Numbered from the stretch's first letter, positions 40,998 to 54,098 are shown. The stretch: DNA of 64,000 nt from Sclerotiophoma versabilis (GCA_012274445.1 JAAROD010000058.1:1364001-1428000); one strand, 5' to 3'. A program made the numbers and translations. Notes: generated from the letters alone by a model not told the origin.

Positions 40998-42209
40998 GGT
41001 TGCTGTTGAAGTCCGTCTCGTGACGACCTTAAGATTTGAGCTTGGCTTCCGAATACTATATCGCCAAATTCGTAGGCTCGGCCGCTGTTCAATCCAGCGC
41101 TGAGCAAGTAGGTGAAGTTGTGAGTGATCCAGTTTGGGCGATGTTATAGCTACAGCATGTGTGTAAAGTCAATCTTGGAAGGGGGAGACACGTATGGTTT
41201 CATGCAGGCGGACAGCGCTTCCATGGCTTTCAAGAGACGCACAGAAGATGCGCCGTTACGCAATTTAGGCCGAATATCCGTTCATGCTGCGAATTTCTAG
41301 CGATGCGATAGGTGACCGGCATCACTTGAGCCGTAGAACAGGGGTGTAAAATTGTCTCGGCCAATCAGCGGTGTGGCTTTGGCCGTGACGCCCGAGCGTA
41401 CACGATGGCACAGTCACTTAGCCACTTCTGTCGGTTAGCCACTTGAGCCATCTGGCTGTTGTGCTCCCAGGTTGCGACACTCTTGTGGTGTTTGGGGGAC
41501 ATCGTGCTCCGCGCGTTGCGCTGGATGGCCTGAATCTTGTGGAGAAGTATCGCGCAAGGCCGCTACGCCAAAATCGACACGTCGTCAGTGCGGTAAGAGC
41601 AGACGTTGGTCTGAGGGCTGAGGCTGTGCTGATGAATGTCCGAACGTGAGCGTATTGATGGAATTGCATTTACTAGTGGTGGCAATAAATCGTTTACGTT
41701 CAGTGAGATCCACCGAGGACAGCAATAACGGCAACAACAGTAACACCAATAATAATGACATTTTTTTTATAAAAAAAAAAAGAAAGAAAAACAAACAAAC
41801 ATATCCTATACGAAATACCCAGGGAATACCTCACACCTGTGCAGATGTACGAAAAAGTACCGAATTGGTTGTTATAGAGTTCTGCTTAGGCCGATGACCC
41901 ATTGGGAGGCAATCTGTGCTAATTACACTATCAAAACATTCTATAATACCTTCTTAATCAAATACACTCAGACGTTTCACTCTATTACTAGCGCAAGTTT
42001 GTGCTGAAAAGATAAGATGTTATTGTAGTTAAGATTCTGCTCAAATTGAGCAATTGGGCACCAAATACTGCTAGTCCTACTGAAACAAACTATAGCAACC
42101 CCCCCCCCCCCCCCCCCATGGTGCAGTTATGTGTTAAAATATACAGAAAAGAATTCATAGATGACCACTACGGGCTGATCAGACTATCCTGAGGCCTCCA
42201 AAACATGAC
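40998..42209. other. 1.2-kb intergenic region with homopolymers
   Basis: Between the hypothetical gene and the 3' end of the catalase gene. It contains an AT stretch near 41760-41800 (T-run, A-run, then AAAC repeats) and a 19-nt C run. No gene is seen. Confidence 0.5.
42099..42117. repeat. 19-nt poly-C tract
   Basis: An uninterrupted run of 19 C about 90 nt downstream of the catalase stop. Such runs are prone to length error in sequencing. Confidence 0.9.
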
Positions 42210-44535
42210 TCAGTGGTCCAGAGGGTAACGGTCTAAGAACTTGAATGTCTTGAGACCCTCGGTAAGCTGATCCACAACAGATGCCGTGCTGTCATCGCCA
42301 AATGCATACACACCTGGGGTTCCGGCAGGAACTCCAGCAGCGGAGAAGATCTTACTGCCAGAGCCAACGGTACCGACAGGCTTGCCCCATTTGTAGCCAT
42401 CCTGCACAATCTGCAGAGGGCGACCGGCAGGGAAGAGGGTTGAGTGCCAGCTGGAAGTAGAGTTGGAAGCAGTCGTGTTGCTGTTGGCCAGACTCTCGGG
42501 AGCCGCGAAGAGAGTGCTGGCGCTTCCGTCGACGATGATAGCATCAAACTGAGTAGCGGAAGTTGCAGAGTAAGTCTGGTCAATGCCGTTGCCAAGGTGC
42601 TCAGCAACAACAGTGAAGCCGACATTAAGCGCCTGGAGAGCAGTCTTAAGGCTGGAAGCCGCGTCGCTACTAGCTGAGTTCGATGTCAAGAAGCCCACCT
42701 GGAGACCATCGACCTTCAGAAGGGGATCTTTGGAAACACTGACACCAATTGTGGTGTTGTCATGGTAGTAGGTGGCATCAGGTGCAGGGGCAGTCATGCC
42801 GATAGCCTCAGCGACACGGACTGCGACATCATGGCTGACGCGGTTAAGTTGGATGAGGACGTTCTGCTTAACAACATCGCTCTTGAGATGGGAGACCTCG
42901 AAGCGCATCGCATTAATGACGAACTGCTGCTCGACAGGAAGAAGCGAGTTGTAAAACAGTCTTGGCTGCGACCAAACGTCGGCAAAAGTGGAGGAGACGG
43001 AACGTACGAGGCGTCCTCCAGTGGAGCGGTTGGGCGCAGTGAAGAAACCGCGGCCTTCGGTCTGCGATGCTTGCTTGGGCGATCCAGAGTTGACGGTATT
43101 GGGGCTGTAGGCAGCAGTGTTGAGCGGGATGTACATCTGAGCAGCTCCATCACGCTGGTTGTTGTGAACCTGAACGCGAGGTTGATTGATAGGCAATTGC
43201 TCGAAGTTAGGACCGTTGTGGCGGTTTAGCTGAGTGTCGAGGTAGGAGAAAAGACGGCCCTGCAACAAGGGATCCTCTGTAAAGTCGATGCCACGGACTA
43301 CATGTCCAACCTGGAACATAATTTGCTCTGTCTCGGCAAAGTAGTTGCGAGGGTTGCGGTTCAACGTGAGCTTTCCAAGTGGCGTGAAAGGAACAATGTC
43401 TTCAGGGACGATCTTGGTGGGATCGAGAACATCGAAACCCCAGCGTAACTGGTCGTCCTCTTCGAAGATCTGGGCCTCGAAGATCCATTCGGGGTACAGG
43501 CCGTTCTCGATACTTTCGAAAAGATCCTGACGGATGAAGTCAGGGTTCATTCCTGCGGTAACTTGAGCCTCCTCCCACAAGAGGGACGCTTTGCCCTGCA
43601 GTGTCCTGAACCTGAACTTGACGAGCTTTGTCTTGCCGTCATCGGTGACGAAGCGGAAAGTGTGTACTCCCCATCCATCCGTGTGCCTGAGAGAGCGAAC
43701 TGTGCCGTGACCGCTCATAGCCCAGAAGAGGGTATGCAAAGAAGAAGGTTGCTGACTGAAAAAATCCCAAGCAGTGTCGTGCGCGGTCGCTGCTTGCGGG
43801 ATCTCACGGTCTGGGTTAGGCTTGACAGCATGAATGAGGTCTGGGAACTTGATCGCGTCCTGAATGAAGAAAACAGGCATGTTGTTGCCCACAATGTCTG
43901 GTACTGGTCAGTTCACAGCGTCACGAGATTAGCTCCCCGTACGAGCTTACCAAAGTTGCCCTCATCCGTGTAAAAACGAACCGCAAAACCGTGAACATCA
44001 CGTGCGGTATCGGCCGATCCACGACTGCCAGCAACAGTTGAGAATCGAAGGAAGACTGGAGTTTCTTTGTCCGGTGCGTTCAAAAATGAAGCACCTGTGA
44101 TGTTCGACCAATCACCAAAGCTTTGGAAGACGCCGTGAGCGCCTGCTCCACGAGCGTGGACTGCTCTCTCGGGAACTCTTTCATGATCTGAAGACTGGTT
44201 AGCGTTTGCATGGATGGTTGTTGAGCAATTCTACCAAAGTGCATGATCTTCTCACGGAAGATAAAGTCTTCCAAAAGCGTGGGTCCCCTCTCTCCTGCGC
44301 TAAGGCTTTCTTGATCTCCAATAGGTCCTCCAGCGTTCGAGGTCACATAGACATCGGTGTCGTTTACTTCGAACTTGGACAGGAATTCATCGGTGTTTGA
44401 GGGCACGCTGTTGGAGCCATCTGCTCGCTTGACCTGAGAATGACTGGCAGGCGCATCGGCTTCCATGTAGGGGCATGCTGCTTGAGCGATGTGTGCGTAG
44501 GCAGCGAAAGCTGCAATGAGCCCGGACTTAACCAT
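42210..44535 (-). CDS. secreted large-subunit catalase
   Basis: Haem catalase that breaks down hydrogen peroxide; large-subunit (clade 2) type like CatB/Cat-1, exported to the wall or medium. Three exons, 44535-44235, 44187-43951 and 43897-42210, with introns of 47 and 53 nt, give about 741 residues. A signal peptide ([19 protein letters not shown]) precedes the mature protein. The catalytic His is in [14 protein letters not shown], Asn in [11 protein letters not shown], and the haem-ligand Tyr in RLFYNSLLP. The C-terminal flavodoxin-like domain (about 590-741, from [19 protein letters not shown]) is present, as expected for this class. The start at 44535 directly precedes the hydrophobic signal; an in-frame upstream ATG at 44577 would bury it. 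Confidence 0.93.
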
Positions 44536-47053
44536 CTTAGCGGTTGTGATGAAGTTGCAAACGAGACGAGGTGTCAACGAGATACTTGAGGGCGGATTGC
44601 TTTATACACTCACGCGTCCAAACTGTGGAGAGCAAGCCACCAGTCGGTCCACATGGTATGACAAGCTGTTAACCCTGGCAATCTATGTCTGATAGTCTCT
44701 TGCTTACGATTGAACAGACCTGATTTGATCAACTGATCGTTCTAGAGACGGGATGTGCCAAATAGGTAGCCAGACCCACATGTCAAGGATTAGGTTCGTG
44801 CGCGAAAACGGCCGCGTTGATACAAGGATATTATGAGCTGCGCCGAGACGTCGTAGGTTAATCAAGGCAGTAGGACGCATGCTGCATGTGGATGAGGCGC
44901 TAAGGGTACCCTTAGAAGCAGCAATACCGAGCGTTTGGATACATTCAGATAGGCTCAGCGCCATCCGAGTTCCTTGGCAGCATGTTGGACTCCGCATACG
45001 CGTCTTGAGGTATAATGTTGTCGGCTCTAATTCCATCCGTGAGTAGGGTTAGAGCCACGAGACTAGGATTTCAAGCGCTTGGAGGTGATACCATGTATGT
45101 GACCAAACTATTTACGAATCGGTAAGCATCCCCGCAGTTGTAAGCTGAACTTGCTTTCTAATTGTATAAAATTCAAGGGGATCGCGCTTTTCGGTCTGCT
45201 CTTAGGCCGACTCGCACTCTCGAGACGGCCCAATTTTTGGCCGTTCGATAGTGAACATCGTGCAAACTTGCTGTGAAGCCCTGCGGCTCGCTCGGGAACA
45301 AGCACGAAATCTTGCCGTAGCCACTCGGATGCAGATCACGGTAGTACTCTACGCGCGGCTATCCGCCTTGGTATAGAGTACCGAAATTTGAAGAGCATAC
45401 GATTGAAAGTCTCTTGTTGATTAGGGAAGGTGGTGGCCCAGAAGCTCAGATGTTACTAATGCCTATTCATGAATGGACTCTCGATAGCCAAGCCCAGGCG
45501 AATATGCGAGGTGAGCAAGCAATGTCGTCCTCAGATACTGGGCAGCCCTGTAGTGCAACCTCTCGGATGCCACGCTACGGGCACCAAGAGGGTCGTTTCG
45601 GTGGAGCAGCAAGGATGCCAGTTGTTGTCAATAACTCCAACACAGTTGGCAAAGGACGGTTCCCCACACTTTTTTGCAAGCACTTGCAGGAGGAAGCAAC
45701 AGCCAAGAGGCACTTGAGTAATTTGAGCCCAAATGGCATGAGGAGATCGCAAGTCGCACGTTGATTGCAAGTTTCGGTGCGACATCTTTCAAGCAAGCGG
45801 ACAAATGGATGTATATTCCAAGGTTGTAGTACAAAGTTGTTGTTCAAAGCTACTGGGACGAAAAGCAAGCGAGGAAATTTTCCGCGGAAGTAAAGATCGT
45901 CAGGGGTGGTTAGTGCGGATGAAGTTAGTCGGATTCCCATTTATCTGTTGCACTGCATGCCTGCGGGGCATCAGACTTTCACAAAAGTCCATAACAGTAA
46001 GCAATGTCGGTCTCGGCCTCTATGCAATCGGCAGATCAAGTCATTATCACGTCAGTCAAACGCTATGTGACGACCCTCATGAGCCAAGTGGTTCTTGATG
46101 AAAATCAAAAGACTGGTGCTCCCATGTATCAATTGCCCATTCTCATCACACGTGGTGATTTGCAGCTCAGGAGACAACCGTTGTGTGCTGCGTGAGAAGC
46201 CCCTCCGCACCTGTGGTATCGCACAATGAGACCCTTCTTTGTAATGTTCATTTCGGATTAGGTATCCGCTTTCTGGTAGACCGTGAGGTAGGGATTGGTG
46301 TGGCCTGCAGATTTGAGACTAGGTAATACCAAAAGTGGGCATATAACTATACGAGCATGTAATACTTCGGTCTAATTCGTGATGATCTAGTGGTCAGAAG
46401 ATAAGATAACCAGCGAACGGAAAGGTACGGGCCGTACTTGATCAGGGTCTTTCAGGTGAGCTTACTAGGAGCATACACAATCAACACCACATGCTCCATA
46501 ATGGCCAAACCATCGCGACATGTTCTGGTACTGCCAAGCATGCATGGTACACAAGAAGCGTCCAAGCCACTTTGAGGCTTAAGAATTCCTTATTTTATCA
46601 CTGGCTGTATGACGCCTGCCGCTGTATTAGAGCTTGCAGGTTTGGGACAAGTATTTTTAGACACCAGTAACGTAAGTGTGGCAGCTGCGATATTCCGTGG
46701 TACACTGGCATTGAGCCATCACGTGTGATTAGTGAAGCGCAGCTTCCGGTGCGCGCTTAGGTTGCAATGACATCACCTGTCCGGTCATGTTGCACGACTT
46801 CCAGGTCGACTGAGCCCCCACCTTGAAACCTCAAACAGACCCATATTCCGATCCCAGAATCACAAAGATCAGAGCGTCAAGTGTCTTGGGTACCCCGTCT
46901 CGTTCCTCAGAAAGGTACCTTGACATCCTGTCAGCAGTTCAATCTTCCTTACCGCTGCGGAGGCGGGCGGACCACGCGTTCCGCAACATGGCTAACGATA
47001 GCAATGAGCAGCATAACAGATACCACGAAAGATAAACGCAGAAGACCTCCGAG
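44536..47053. other. 2.5-kb region without a supported gene
   Basis: Between the divergent catalase and PIL1 genes. I find no protein family, tRNA or repeat. Open frames overlap on both strands and look like chance. It contains promoters for both neighbours. Confidence 0.5.
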
Positions 47054-48408
47054 ATGTAAGTCTACTCTTGTTCTTTGTCTAAGGCACTTCCCTACCATTG
47101 CGTCCACCTCCTCGGCTTCATTTCCCACGCTTCATTTGGCTTCATTTGGCTTCATTTGGCTTCATCTGGATTGTCTCACACTTGTCGACATGGCATGTCG
47201 GGCAGTCGCTCTACGAATTATCCAGGCCCTTGCTATTCAGGTACCCCTGTACTTCTCCACTAACCATATTGCGTGCGTAGGAATCGATCACTTTCCGTTC
47301 GGTCAAAGAAGGGCAGCTCTAGCGTCTCCGAGAAGCAGCCGTCAAAGCACCGATTCACCATGGCATCTCTGCGCGGCACGCAGCAGCCGGAGCTCTCCAA
47401 GAAGCTGTACAAGATTATTAAGACTGAGAACCATGTGATTGGTGCTCACGAAGCCGCAGCTCGTGAACAAGTCAGCGTTGCAAGACAACTTTCCGAGTGG
47501 GGTGAAGCGACAGAAGATGAGACAATCTCAGAAGTGTCAGACAAGCTGGGCGTCCTTATGGCGGAGATCGCAGAACAGGAGGATCTATATGCACAGGCTT
47601 TGGAAGACTATCGAGGAGTCTTGAAGCAGATCCGCAACACTGAGAGCTCAGTGCAGCCTAGTCGAGACCATAAGGCAAAGGTCAGACCTCAGGCATGTGA
47701 GGCGCGCTGTTTACTGACACCAACCTAGATCTCAGACGAGATTGCCAAACTTAAATACAAGGAGCCTCAAAGCACCAAGATTGTTCAGCTTGAACAAGAG
47801 CTCGTCCGCGCAGAAGCCCAGAGTTTGGTCGCGGAGGCGCAACTCACCAACATTGTATGTAGCAGGAGAGCTTCGATCGAAAGCAAGCTATTACTAACCT
47901 CTTGCAGACTCGTCAGAAGTTCAAGGAGGCATACGACCAGTACTTTGCTGCAGCGATTGAGCGTGCCGAGAAGCAAACCATCCTGGCCAAGCATGCCCGT
48001 CGACTTGTAAACCTTGTTGACGATACACCAATCGTTCCTGGAGACTTGCACACTCCTTTCGCAGGTGGCGAAGAGGCTAGACAGGTACTCAACGATGCAG
48101 AAGATGATCTCCGCAATTACGAGTTGCATGTCGAGCCGATTCACTCCAATGCTGGCAACCTGGGCGCAGGAGCAATGCCTGGAGCGCCCGCGGGTGCCGG
48201 TAGTACCGCACCTGTGCAAAACGCCACCCAATACCAGGACACGGTGAGCGCAAGTGAGGATGGCCGTTACGCTGAGTCGAGCGTACAAGGCATCGAGACT
48301 GGAAGCCAGCCTCCCTACCCTGTGTCAGAAGCAGAGAGGTTGGAACAGCAGCAGGCGACTGAGCAAACTACTCAGCCTCATCCGACACAGTTCCAACACG
48401 TTACTTAG
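47054..48408 (+). CDS. PIL1: Pil1-type eisosome core protein
   Basis: BAR-domain protein that polymerises under the plasma membrane to shape eisosomes. Coding exons: 47054-47055 (AT of the start), 47281-47680, 47729-47854 and 47908-48408, giving about 342 residues. The start codon is apparently split: AT|GTAAGT...GTAG|G AAT, giving MNRSLSVRSKKG, the basic N-terminus expected of Pil1/Lsp1. The next in-frame ATG (47360) would drop this segment. The BAR core includes LSKKLYKIIKTENHVIGAHE, SVQPSRDHKAKISDEIAKLK and LVRAEAQSLVAEAQLTN. The tail is Gln/Pro-rich. It is on the same strand as SEC24, 557 nt upstream. Confidence 0.9.
47056..47280 (+). other. 225-nt intron splitting the PIL1 start codon
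   Basis: The donor is GTAAGT, the branch site CACTAACCAT and the acceptor GCGTAG. It sits between the T and G of ATG. It contains the four-unit 10-bp repeat. Confidence 0.75.
47130..47169 (+). repeat. 10-bp tandem repeat inside the PIL1 intron
   Basis: Three exact copies of CTTCATTTGG followed by a fourth with one change (CTTCATCTGG). Confidence 0.9.
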
Positions 48409-48965
48409 TTCCAAAACGTTGCTTGAGAACAGATGCTGGAGTCGAGCATCTCGTTGATTGTTTGAACAGTAATGCTAGTGTATTGGTTAGAACGACTGCG
48501 TCTCGCAATGGCCGTCTGGTCAATTAATGGCTACATGTAGTTTGCCTCTAATGATAGCTTGTTATGTCTCTATATGCCCCAGTTTGGAGCTCGTCCGTGT
48601 TGAGCACGCAGTGTGGTGAGCGCAGCAATGGAGTGAATGCGTGTAAGGCAGGCGAGGGCGGCGGCAGGCGAGGGCGGCGGTAAGCAGACCATCAGCTTTG
48701 GGGCAATGGTTGCTGCCTGTTGGGTGGCGTCTGACGAGCAGAGGGAGAGCGAAAGGTGTTCTTTGCGCAGAGGTCGTGTACTTATGGTGCCTGTGCGCGT
48801 GGGTTTGGCGGGGACTTGTTAGCGCGGAATGTGCGGCGACCCAAGAAGACACATCGAGCTCACCGTCACTTCTGTATCCGAGTTGCCTCGAGCACAACAC
48901 CGTATACCTCCACGACCCAACTCCGCTCGACACCCCACCGCCCCCGAGGCTCCGCTACACTGACC
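48409..48965. other. PIL1-SEC24 intergenic region
   Basis: 557 nt holding the PIL1 3' end and the SEC24 promoter and leader. A short direct repeat GCGAGGGCGGCGG occurs twice near 48651-48680. No gene is seen. Confidence 0.55.
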
Positions 48966-51739
48966 ATGGCGGATCGCAAGAAGAGGGACAGATATGCGGG
49001 CGCCGCGTACGAGTTCGGAGCCAACGCTGGACCCAACGCTGGTGGAGCTGCTCCCCCTCAGCCAGCTGTCCCTGGCTACGGAGCAGCTGCGCCTGGTTAC
49101 GGCGCCCCGGCTCCAGGCTATGGCCAACCAGCTCCAGGCTATGGTCAACCGGCTCCAGGGTACGGACAGCCAGCACAGGGCTATGGGCAGCCCGCGTACG
49201 GACAGCCCGCGGCCCAGGATCCCAATGCGCTCGGCCAGCAGTTTGGACAGATGAACTTGGGGCCCCAGCCAGGGCAAGTAGCGCCGCAGCTGCAACAACA
49301 AGCCACTGCCGCGTCGCAGAACCAATTGTTCCCATCCGACCTGATCGCTCAGCCCTTCCACGTCTCCGAGCTGTACAGCCCCCCACCGCCCATCAACCTC
49401 CCTGCGAACGCCGCCGCGACACCCTCCGAATTCGCAAACGAGTCGAGCAAGTACCTGCGCTGTACATTGAACACCATCCCCACCAACCACTCTCTGCTGA
49501 AGAAGAGCAAGTTGCCGTTTGCGCTGGTCATCAGCCCCTACGCCAGCTTGCACGATTCAGAGGACCCCGTGCCCGTCGTTCACGACCAGGTCATCAGCCG
49601 TTGCCGACGATGCCGAGCATACATCAACCCCTTCGTTTCCTTCCTCGATCACGGCCACAGGTGGAGGTGCAACATGTGCAACCTGACCAACGATGTTCCC
49701 CAGGCTTTTGACTGGGACGCGGCACAACAGAAGAGCGTTGACAGGTGGCAGCGTCCTGAGCTGAACTATGCCGTCACCGAGTTCGTTGCGCCGCAGGAAT
49801 ACATGGTTCGACCTCCACAGCCGCTGTGCTACTACATCCTGTTGGACTGCACACAGGCAGCAGTAAGCAGCGGTCTCCTTGCCGTCATTTCGCGTGTCAT
49901 CAAGGAGGCGTTGGAGAGGATACCAAATGCAGACGGCAGGACCCGCATTGGTTTCATGGCTGTTGACTCCAGCCTGCATTTCTTCTCCATCCCCCCGGAT
50001 GGCAGCGAGAACAACGATGCCCACCAACTGGTTGTTTCTGACCTGGATGAGCCGTACCTACCCATGCCCACAGACCTGCTTGTCAGCTTGAGCCAGTGCC
50101 GCAACAACATCGAGAACTTCCTCGACCGCCTCCCCAACATGTTCCAGAACACACACGTCCCTGGATTCGCGCTTGGCTCCGCTCTTCGATCTGCACATAA
50201 GCTCATCTCTCCGCTTGGAGGAAAGATCACCGTCGTTGGTGCTTCGCTTCCTAACGTTGGACACGCTGCGTTGAGCCCGAGAGAAGACAAGTCATTGTTG
50301 GGTACCGGAAAGGAAGGCAGCCTGTTGCAACCGGCTAACAACTGGTACAAGTCATTCGCCGTAGAGTGCTCTAAGAACCAGGTCTCGGTCGACATGTTCT
50401 TATTCTCGTCTCAATACCAGGACGTTGCAACCCTCAGCAACCTGCCCCGATTCACGGCAGGTCAGACATATTTCTACCCGGGATGGAATGCAGCCAGGCA
50501 GGAGGATGTCGTGAAGATTGCTAAGGAGTTTTCCGATTACTTGTCTGCAGAGATCGGTCTTGAGGCCGTTCTTCGAGTGCGCGCCACAACTGGTCTGAGG
50601 ATGTCAGCATTTTACGGAAACTTCTTCAACCGCTCTTCGGATTTGTGCGCTTTCCCAGCATACCCGAGGGATCAAGCTGTTGTTATTGAAGTCGCAATTG
50701 ATGAGACCATCAGCAAGCCATTCGCCTGTCTCCAGGCGGCTGTTCTCCATACAACCTCGAGTGGCCAGCGCCGTATCAGGGTTCTGACACTCGCCGTGCC
50801 TACAACAGAAAACCTCGCAAACGTGTACGCCTCAGCCGATGCTCAGGCCATCACTACTTACTTCACCCACAAAGCTGCCGAGCGTGCTCTGTCAAGTGGT
50901 CTAGACGCCGCTCGCGACGCTTTGCAGGGCAAGATCATCGAAATTTTGCAGACCTACAGGAAAGAGTTGGCTGGCGGTAGCATGGGAGGCGGTGGCCTCC
51001 AACTGCCTCAGAACTTGCGTGCTCTGCCAATCTTGTTTTTGGGTCTCATCAAGAACGTTGGTCTCCGCAAAAGTGCACAGATTCCTTCCGATCTTCGTTC
51101 GGCTGCGCTTGACCTTCTGTCAACATTGCCACTGCGCCTCCTGGTTCAGTACATCTATCCGGCCTTCTACAGTCTTCACGTAAGTTTGCAAGTTACCACC
51201 ACAAATGCTAGCTAACAGCTTTCAGGACATGCCTGATGATGCTGGTATCCCTGATCCTACCACTGGCCAGATCACAATGCCTCCTCTCATGAACCTCACA
51301 TCACAGTCCATCGTTCCTTACGGATTGTACCTGCTAGACGACGGTGTCAACCAGTTCCTGTGGATTGGTCGCGACACTGTCCCAGCTCTGCTTGGTGATG
51401 TCTTTGGTGTTGAGGACCGCACACAACTGAAGCAGGGCAAGGCTTCTCTGCCAACCATCGACAACGACTTCTCTGAGCGTGTACGAGCAGTTGTCGAGAA
51501 GTCTGGAGACCACAAGAGCAAGGGCGTTGGCAGCATTGTCCAGCCTTCATTGTACATCATTAAGGAAGACGGCGAGCCGAGCTTGAAGCTCTGGGCCCAA
51601 ACATTATTGGTCGAAGACCGCGCAGACCAGGGCGAGAGCATTGTCCAGTGGATAAGCAAGCTGCGAGAGAAGGTATGTTCAGTCCAGAAAAGATACTTTA
51701 TAACGAAGTCTGACGCTTTGCTTCTAGGTTGTTCAGTAA
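48966..51739 (+). CDS. SEC24: COPII coat cargo adaptor Sec24
   Basis: Cargo-binding subunit of the COPII coat at ER exit sites, working with Sec23 and Sar1. Three exons, 48966-51179, 51226-51672 and 51728-51739, give about 890 residues. The last exon encodes only VVQ and the stop. The N-terminus is Pro/Gly/Tyr/Gln-rich with PGYGQPA-type repeats (about 35-80). The zinc finger CRRC...CNMC lies near 212-235. Then come the trunk ([27 protein letters not shown]), beta-sandwich, helical and gelsolin domains ([12 protein letters not shown]). The ATG is followed by ADRKKRDRY. Upstream open sequence in the same frame lacks an ATG in good context. Confidence 0.93.
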
Positions 51740-51924
51740 ACGCGTTTACAGCGTTATGTCAAAATGTAGCTTGTAATGACTTGAAGTGGCGCAGGGGGAT
51801 TGAAGGTCACGATCGGATTGGGTGGTGGGAGAACTGCAATAAGCATAGACACCTCTGAAATCAGCCTCATGACTGGCACTTGTAAAATGACGGCGCGCTA
51901 AGATACACAACCAATCCGCCTCCT

Positions 51925-53632
51925 TTACAGCTTCGCCTGGCTTGTAATCCCAAGCGGCACATCATCTTTTGCCCTTTCCTTCAACAACCTCCTCAAGATC
52001 TTCCCACTCGCGCTCTTCGGCACCTCGGCCACAAATACAACCCCTCCCCTTAACCTCTTATGATTCGCAATTTTGGCCCCAATCCAATCCACAATCGCCT
52101 TTGCCTCGGTCTCTCCTGGCTCACTCGTCCCCTTCGCAGCCACAACATAAGCCCGCGGCACTTCAGTATGCATATGCTCATCCTGCACACCAACAACAGC
52201 CACATCCTCAACAGCCTCATTATCCAACAGCTTCCCCTCGAGCTCCGCGGGCGCGACTTGAAAGCCTTTGTACTTGATGAGTTCCTTGACTCTATCAGTG
52301 ATGTAGAAGTTGTGCTGCTTGTCCTGAAACCCGACATCGCCGGTCTTGAAATACCCGTCGTGAGTGATGGTGTCTCGTGTGGCCGCCTCGTTCTTCCAGT
52401 ACCCTTTGAACACGTTGGGGCCGGATAGCCAGAGCTCACCTACTTCGCCGGGGCCGAGTTCGGTGCCGTCGCTGGATATGTATTTTGCACGCATGTTGGG
52501 GAACATTTTGCCTACGCTGCCGACGGATGTGTACCATTCGTCCCACGGCTGGAGGGAATTAGCGGTTTATTAAAGGGGGAGCGAGAGGAAGAAAGTGATG
52601 TACCTGGGTGTGTGTCATGGGGCTTGTTTCGCTGAGGCCGTAGGCTTGGTTGATCTTGATATTCAGCCGCTTGTGGACGGCGTCGACAAGTTCTTTTGTG
52701 AGCGGCGCGGCGCCGCTTGTTATCATCTTGATGGAAGACAGGTCGTACTTGTCGACCATTTTGTCCCTTGCTAGTCTCACAATAACAGGCGGAGCGACGT
52801 AGATGAACGTGATCTTGTGCTCTTGTATCGCCCGGAGAAAGGTTTCCATGTCGAATGCCGGCATGACTACGAGTTCGATCCCACGGTGCAGCATCTGGTG
52901 AACCAGACCCGTCAGTCCGTATATATGGAAGAATGGAAGTACACCAAGGAACTTGTCGTCTTTGGAAGTGTACCAGTGGCCCACGGAGCCCTTGATTTGT
53001 AACAGGTCCGCAACGATGTTGCGATGTGTGAGCATCACGCCTTTCGGCAGTCCAGTCGTGCCACTGGAGTATGCAAGGAACGCCAGATCCTCAGGCTTCG
53101 CTTTTTTCCGTCGGTATCTTAACGCTCCAGAGGTCTTTCGGATATTCGTCCAGTGCTTGACTCGATGCGTGTCATCTCTTTCTGCACCTAAGATGATCAC
53201 ACGGTCATCAGGTATCCCAACCTTCTTCGTTGCCTGCAGTGCAGTCTTCAAGAACGCTTTGGTCGTGACAAGTGCCCTTGCCTCGGAGTTCTTGAGCTGG
53301 TATGCCAGCTCGTCAGCCGAGTATCCAGGGTTTGCAGGCGTAACAATGCCACCCGCGAAGAAAGTCCCATAAATAAACGGAGGCACATCGATGTCGTTCG
53401 GTGTGTAGAGGGCTAAGACCTCGTTCCGTTGCCAGTCCCAGAGGTTGCAGAGGCCCTCACCGAACGCGGTCGCGTGCGCTTTGACATCGGCGAATGTGTA
53501 CTTGCGGTCTGAATCGACGGCACGGTACAGGACTTTGTCATCCGGGAAGTCGCGGTCCTTACTGTCAAATATGAGGCCCCAGAGATCCACATTGGGGATT
53601 TCCACATCCAGAAACGGTGACTTGGTAGGCAT
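51925..53632 (-). CDS. 4-coumarate-CoA-ligase-like peroxisomal acyl-CoA ligase 2
   Basis: Second ANL-superfamily ligase in the window; the acid substrate is unknown. Two exons, 53632-52604 and 52548-51925, over a 55-nt intron give 550 residues. Motifs: P-loop YSSGTTGLPKGVMLTH, QAYGLSET, KTGDVGFQD and the catalytic lysine in SASGKILRR. It ends SQAKL, a PTS1-type peroxisomal signal like that of the ligase at 30.6-32.4 kb. The splice joins MTHTQ to PWDEWYTSVG, in phase 0. The two ligases differ clearly along their length, so they are old paralogs and not a recent duplication. The 3' end faces SEC24 with a 185-nt gap. Confidence 0.9.
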
Positions 53633-54098
53633 GTTGCTGTGCGAGGTTGATATCCAGCAAGTGTGTGGTCCTATTCGATATCGAAACTCACGACAGAACC
53701 CAAATATGGATGTTTGTCCCGACAGAACGGTACCAGGTACCCGATCTTTTGCTGCAACTTGTATACAGTCCGGTTCAAGCGAAGCAACCGCATCTCAGCT
53801 GCACGTTATCCGCGATTAAGGTGTCTTTGCGGGGAACCTCGGTACAACCTCATGACGTCGATACAGAGCCTAGTCAGCTAAGCCAACGATCCATCGACTA
53901 GGATTTGTTTGAAAGGAGATATAATCTGTGGAAGAACATCCTGCTGGTAGGCGCACTCAATTTGTATATCAATGCATTTGCTGCAAAGCAGCAACGCCAA
54001 ATTACGCCGCCCTGACCTTAAGAACCAACGCCATGCGCTGCAAGTGCAGAAACTATATGTACACTATACGCTTTGAACGTATGAACGGGCATTTGATA
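53633..54098. other. intergenic region
   Basis: 466 nt upstream of the second ligase and downstream of the hypothetical gene; both are minus strand. No gene is seen. Confidence 0.5.

Noticed and set aside
45414..46195. Several short frames between catalase and PIL1
   Set aside because: They overlap on both strands, with no family resemblance or consistent splice structure.
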